This document shows positions 61,483 to 64,000 of a DNA stretch of 64,000 nt, piece after piece. Under the pieces are notes generated by a model, which saw only the letters and a list, made by a program, of their open reading frames with translations, made no database searches and was not told the origin of the DNA. This stretch comes from Gemmatimonadota bacterium (GTDB lineage: Bacteria; Gemmatimonadota; Gemmatimonadetes; Gemmatimonadales; GWC2-71-9), in the NCBI GenBank assembly GCA_040388535.1, contig JAZKBR010000001.1:668821-732820 (forward strand), written 5' to 3'. The first letter of the stretch is position 1. Every line of letters begins with the position of its first letter. The translations under genes were made by a program, and so were the position numbers.

Positions 61483-63313
61483 CGCCCCACTCCTGCACCG
61501 TCAGGAGCCGCCACAGCTCCTTCATCGGCTGGCCGCGTCGGAAGGCGTCGAAGTGCTGCCGGACGACGCCCGCATTGAGCAACCCGAGATCGTCCACGCT
61601 GCGCGAATGGAGCATATCGCCAATCGCGTCGCCCTGCGGACCGCGGAACCATGCTCGTACTGGCGTGGCATACCCCTTCTTGTCGGTCCGATCGACCACG
61701 GAGGCCGGTAGCGCGTCGCGAACAGCCTCGCGGAGGATCCGCTTGGTCACGCCCCCGGAGAGCTTGGCCGACGCCGGCAGGTTTCGCGCGTAGGACACCA
61801 TCGACATCGTGATGTAGGGCACCCGGCTTTCGATGCCGAACGCCATCGAGAAACGATCCTCGGCCTGAAGGAGCATCGGCAGGCGGGTGACGTGAAAGTC
61901 GCTGCGCAGGTGGCTCTCGAGGCTCCAGAAGCCGCGGCGCACCACGGCCCCGTCAACATCGTGCGCCGAGTCGCGCAGCAGCGGCCCGAGCGAATCGGTG
62001 TTCCAGCTCCGCGCCTTGCCGAAGACGCGCGCCCCGCGGCGCGCCCATCCGGGCCACACCGGCCCGAGCAGACTGCGCGCCATGCGCGCCTCAGACAGCG
62101 ACTGGTGGGTCGCCTCGGCCCGAAGCTCGGCGGCTCCGAGGCGCCACTGCCCGGAGCGGAAAAGTTGTCGCAGGTAGGAGGGGTAGTAATAGGGGTATCC
62201 GCCGAACAACTCATCGGCTCCCTGGCCATTGATGACCACCTTGATTCCGTGCGCCGCGACCAGTTGCATCACGTGCCACCAGCTGTACACGGCCTCACCC
62301 CACACCGGCTCCTCGAAGTGCCACACCGTCTGCCGCAATACATCGAGCGCATCCGATCCGTCGGGCTCGTGTTCGTGATGGATTACCGTGGGGTAACGCT
62401 GCAGCACGTCCTGCACGAACCGGCGCTCATCGAGCTCGGTGCCGGGATACACTACCGAGAAGGTATGCAGTGAGTAGGGAAGTTTCGGCGCGGCGATCGC
62501 GACGAGCGCACTCGAATCGATGCCACCGCTCAGGCAGGCCCCCACCGGGACATCACTGCGCAAATGCAGATCAACACTCGCATCGAGCAACCGCCGCAAC
62601 GTCGCCGGGGAGTCATCTTTCGGCGCTGCCGCCATCTCGGCCGCATCGTCGAGCCACTGGGTTTCGGTGACGCTCTCGGCGCGCACGGTGAGCCGGCAGC
62701 CAGGAGGCAACTGCTTCACCTCGCGCAGGGTCGTCGCGTGCAGGTCGGTGCGCATCTGGTAAATCGCGAGTGACGCGAGGGTCGAGACATCAGGCGTGCG
62801 CAGCGGCAAGAGCGGCAGCAGCGCCTTCAGCTCGGAGCCGAACCCGAAGGTGGAGCCGACGGTCGCGTGATAGCATGGCTTGATGCCGTAGCGGTCGCGC
62901 ACCAGTTCGAGTTGTTGCCGCCGGGCGTCCCACAGCGCGAAGGCCCACATCCCGCGAAACCGGTGAATCGCATCGGCACCCCAAGCATGCCACGCGTGGA
63001 GGATGACCTCAGTGTCGCTCTTGCTGCGGAAGATGTAGCCGCGCCCCTCGAGTTCCCGGCCGAGCTCGAGGTAGTTGTAGATCTCGCCGTTGAAGACGAT
63101 CCGCAAGGAACCATCGGCATTGGCCATCGGCTGATGGCCGGCAGGGGAGAGATCGATGATGCTGAGGCGAAGATGGCCGAGGGCGAGTCCGCCCTCTAGC
63201 CACCGGCCGGCATCATCGGGACCGCGATGCCGGATGGCGTGACACATCCGCTCCAGCAGTGCGGGGTCGGCAGCGCGCCCATCTCGTTGCCAGAACCCCG
63301 CAATGCCACACAC
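61466..63313 (-). CDS. asnB: glutamine-hydrolysing asparagine synthase
   Basis: A 615-residue class B enzyme. It opens MCGIAGF with the nucleophile Cys2, has the glutaminase segment IRHRGPDDAG and IVFNGEIYNYLELG, and the synthetase part with the pyrophosphate motif CLSGGIDSSALVAIA and VVINGQGADELFGGY. It makes asparagine or, in polysaccharide clusters, amidates sugars; the role here is not fixed. It overlaps the protease gene by one base. Confidence 0.92.
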   Translation of the reverse strand: MCGIAGFWQRDGRAADPALLERMCHAIRHRGPDDAGRWLEGGLALGHLRLSIIDLSPAGHQPMANADGSLRIVFNGEIYNYLELGRELEGRGYIFRSKSDTEVILHAWHAWGADAIHRFRGMWAFALWDARRQQLELVRDRYGIKPCYHATVGSTFGFGSELKALLPLLPLRTPDVSTLASLAIYQMRTDLHATTLREVKQLPPGCRLTVRAESVTETQWLDDAAEMAAAPKDDSPATLRRLLDASVDLHLRSDVPVGACLSGGIDSSALVAIAAPKLPYSLHTFSVVYPGTELDERRFVQDVLQRYPTVIHHEHEPDGSDALDVLRQTVWHFEEPVWGEAVYSWWHVMQLVAAHGIKVVINGQGADELFGGYPYYYPSYLRQLFRSGQWRLGAAELRAEATHQSLSEARMARSLLGPVWPGWARRGARVFGKARSWNTDSLGPLLRDSAHDVDGAVVRRGFWSLESHLRSDFHVTRLPMLLQAEDRFSMAFGIESRVPYITMSMVSYARNLPASAKLSGGVTKRILREAVRDALPASVVDRTDKKGYATPVRAWFRGPQGDAIGDMLHSRSVDDLGLLNAGVVRQHFDAFRRGQPMKELWRLLTVQEWGERFLS

Positions 63314-64000
63314 TAGCGGTAGACGACCGTCTTCACGCGCTTCCCGGCCGGGAGGCTCGCCCCATCAGGAACCCCGTTGATGATCGCGAGCGTCTGCGCC
63401 GAGACGGCGCCGTTGCTCTGTTGTGCCAGTGTTGCCACCGGCGTCGCGCGAGGAAGCGTCACGATCCGGAGGTACTTGCGCTGCTGGAACTGCTGGCTGG
63501 CAGACGTGGGCCCGAATGACCGGAGCACCTGAGTGATCGCACCGCCCTGCTGCCCCCAGCTCGAGGCGAGCGCGAGGCCGAGGAACTGGAAGACCTGACC
63601 GTTGTGCTGCAGGAAGAGCACGCTGCCCCGCAGTTGCTGGCCGTCCTGAGTCGCCGCGGTGAAATCCGCGGTGACGGCCGGCACGCCATTGACCGTGGTG
63701 CGCTGGGCGCCGGGTGAGGTCAGCCCCTGCTGCGCCAGAAACGCCTGCGCGGCCGCATCCACCGTGCTCTGCTGTGCCCCCGACAAGGAGACCTGCGCCG
63801 TGCCGTTGGGCTCGGCCATGGCGACCTGGGCGAGCGTGTTCGACGTCTGCCAGCCCTGCGGCACCATGAACTGGAACTTCAGGCCCGGATGCAGGAAGCG
63901 ACCGTTCTCGAAATATCCCTGTTCCGGATCTTCGCCGAAGAGCAGGCCATCGATGCGGGTGAGGAACCGATCGCGATCGGAGTGCAATCGCGACGGATTG
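63313..64000 (-). CDS. C-terminal part of an M48-type metalloprotease (cut by window edge)
   Basis: The frame runs to the end of the window, so the 5' part is missing. About 229 residues are visible. They begin NPSRLHSDRDRFL, with GLLFGEDPEQGYF and FLHPGLKFQFMVPQGW, the usual tail after an M48 protease domain. A beta-rich region and a LysM-like end follow (RIVTLPRATPVATLA, then GVPDGASLPAGKRVKTV). The HExxH site would lie beyond the window. Family assignment rests on this tail only. Confidence 0.65.
   Translation of the reverse strand, partial: NPSRLHSDRDRFLTRIDGLLFGEDPEQGYFENGRFLHPGLKFQFMVPQGWQTSNTLAQVAMAEPNGTAQVSLSGAQQSTVDAAAQAFLAQQGLTSPGAQRTTVNGVPAVTADFTAATQDGQQLRGSVLFLQHNGQVFQFLGLALASSWGQQGGAITQVLRSFGPTSASQQFQQRKYLRIVTLPRATPVATLAQQSNGAVSAQTLAIINGVPDGASLPAGKRVKTVVYR

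Overview
The window is gene-dense, GC-rich chromosomal DNA from a Gram-negative, diderm bacterium. The combination points to Gemmatimonadota, though this is inferred from gene content and not from a marker-tree search: an Omp85/TamB pair, several small outer-membrane beta-barrels, a short primary-type sigma factor, a PorX-like response-regulator/PglZ protein, a MoxR/CoxE-like VWA pair and a PEGA-tailed Ser/Thr kinase. No rRNA, tRNA, CRISPR array, integrase or transposase was found, and nothing looks like a prophage or insertion sequence.

Layout. (1) 1-11.7 kb, envelope and glycan: two tandem OmpA-like barrels, a beta-propeller lipoprotein, four small glycosyltransferases on alternating strands with overlapping 3' ends, an MsbA-type ABC exporter, the PorX-like protein, a heptosyltransferase-like GT9 and two small unknowns. 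(2) 11.85-26.7 kb: one co-directional run of about 21 housekeeping genes, yebC-ruvC-ruvA-(zinc-ribbon microprotein)-ruvB-queA-dinB-tgt-yajC-def-fmt-thiE-like-thiS-thiG-rsmB-(PASTA protein)-rpe-tlpA-tlpA-tsaD-lgt. (3) 26.7-26.9 kb: a candidate promoter-hairpin-terminator cassette that looks like a small RNA. (4) 41.2-26.9 kb on the minus strand: Omp85/TamA-like and TamB-like envelope assembly proteins, a lipid-kinase-like protein, then a chain of overlapping genes (NtrC-like regulator lacking GAFTGA, zinc-ribbon microprotein, NlpC/P60, HAD phosphatase, CYTH, membrane-anchored unknown, AcpS), and finally a cytochrome c-FTR1 iron permease with a Fur-box match over its start. (5) 41.2-48.2 kb on the plus strand: peptide-binding lipoprotein, a single DppB-like permease, DacB, ferredoxin-NADP reductase, PduO-type cobalamin adenosyltransferase, AroB. 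(6) 48.2-48.8 kb: a 618-bp gene-free region with paired GC hairpins and an AT-rich segment ahead of the sigma factor. (7) 48.8-64 kb: sigma factor, GlcE-like flavoprotein, HAD phosphatase, YgfZ, small lipoprotein, a MoxR-type ATPase and its likely VWA partner 5.7 kb apart, between them a Ser/Thr kinase operon, a cytidylate-kinase-like protein and an MFS exporter, then AsnB and the 3' part of an M48-type protease.

Genes are packed with ATGA, GTGA and TGATG overlaps, so translational coupling is likely widespread. Three genes (rsmB, a CYTH protein, aroB) have conserved N-termini that begin upstream of every ATG/GTG/TTG but just after an in-frame CTG that overlaps the preceding stop region, two of them with a good Shine-Dalgarno. 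This suggests CTG initiation. Other points of note are the kinase-less PASTA protein at the locus where Firmicutes carry the PASTA kinase, the GAFTGA-less NtrC relative, the candidate small RNA, and the microproteins inserted in conserved operons.
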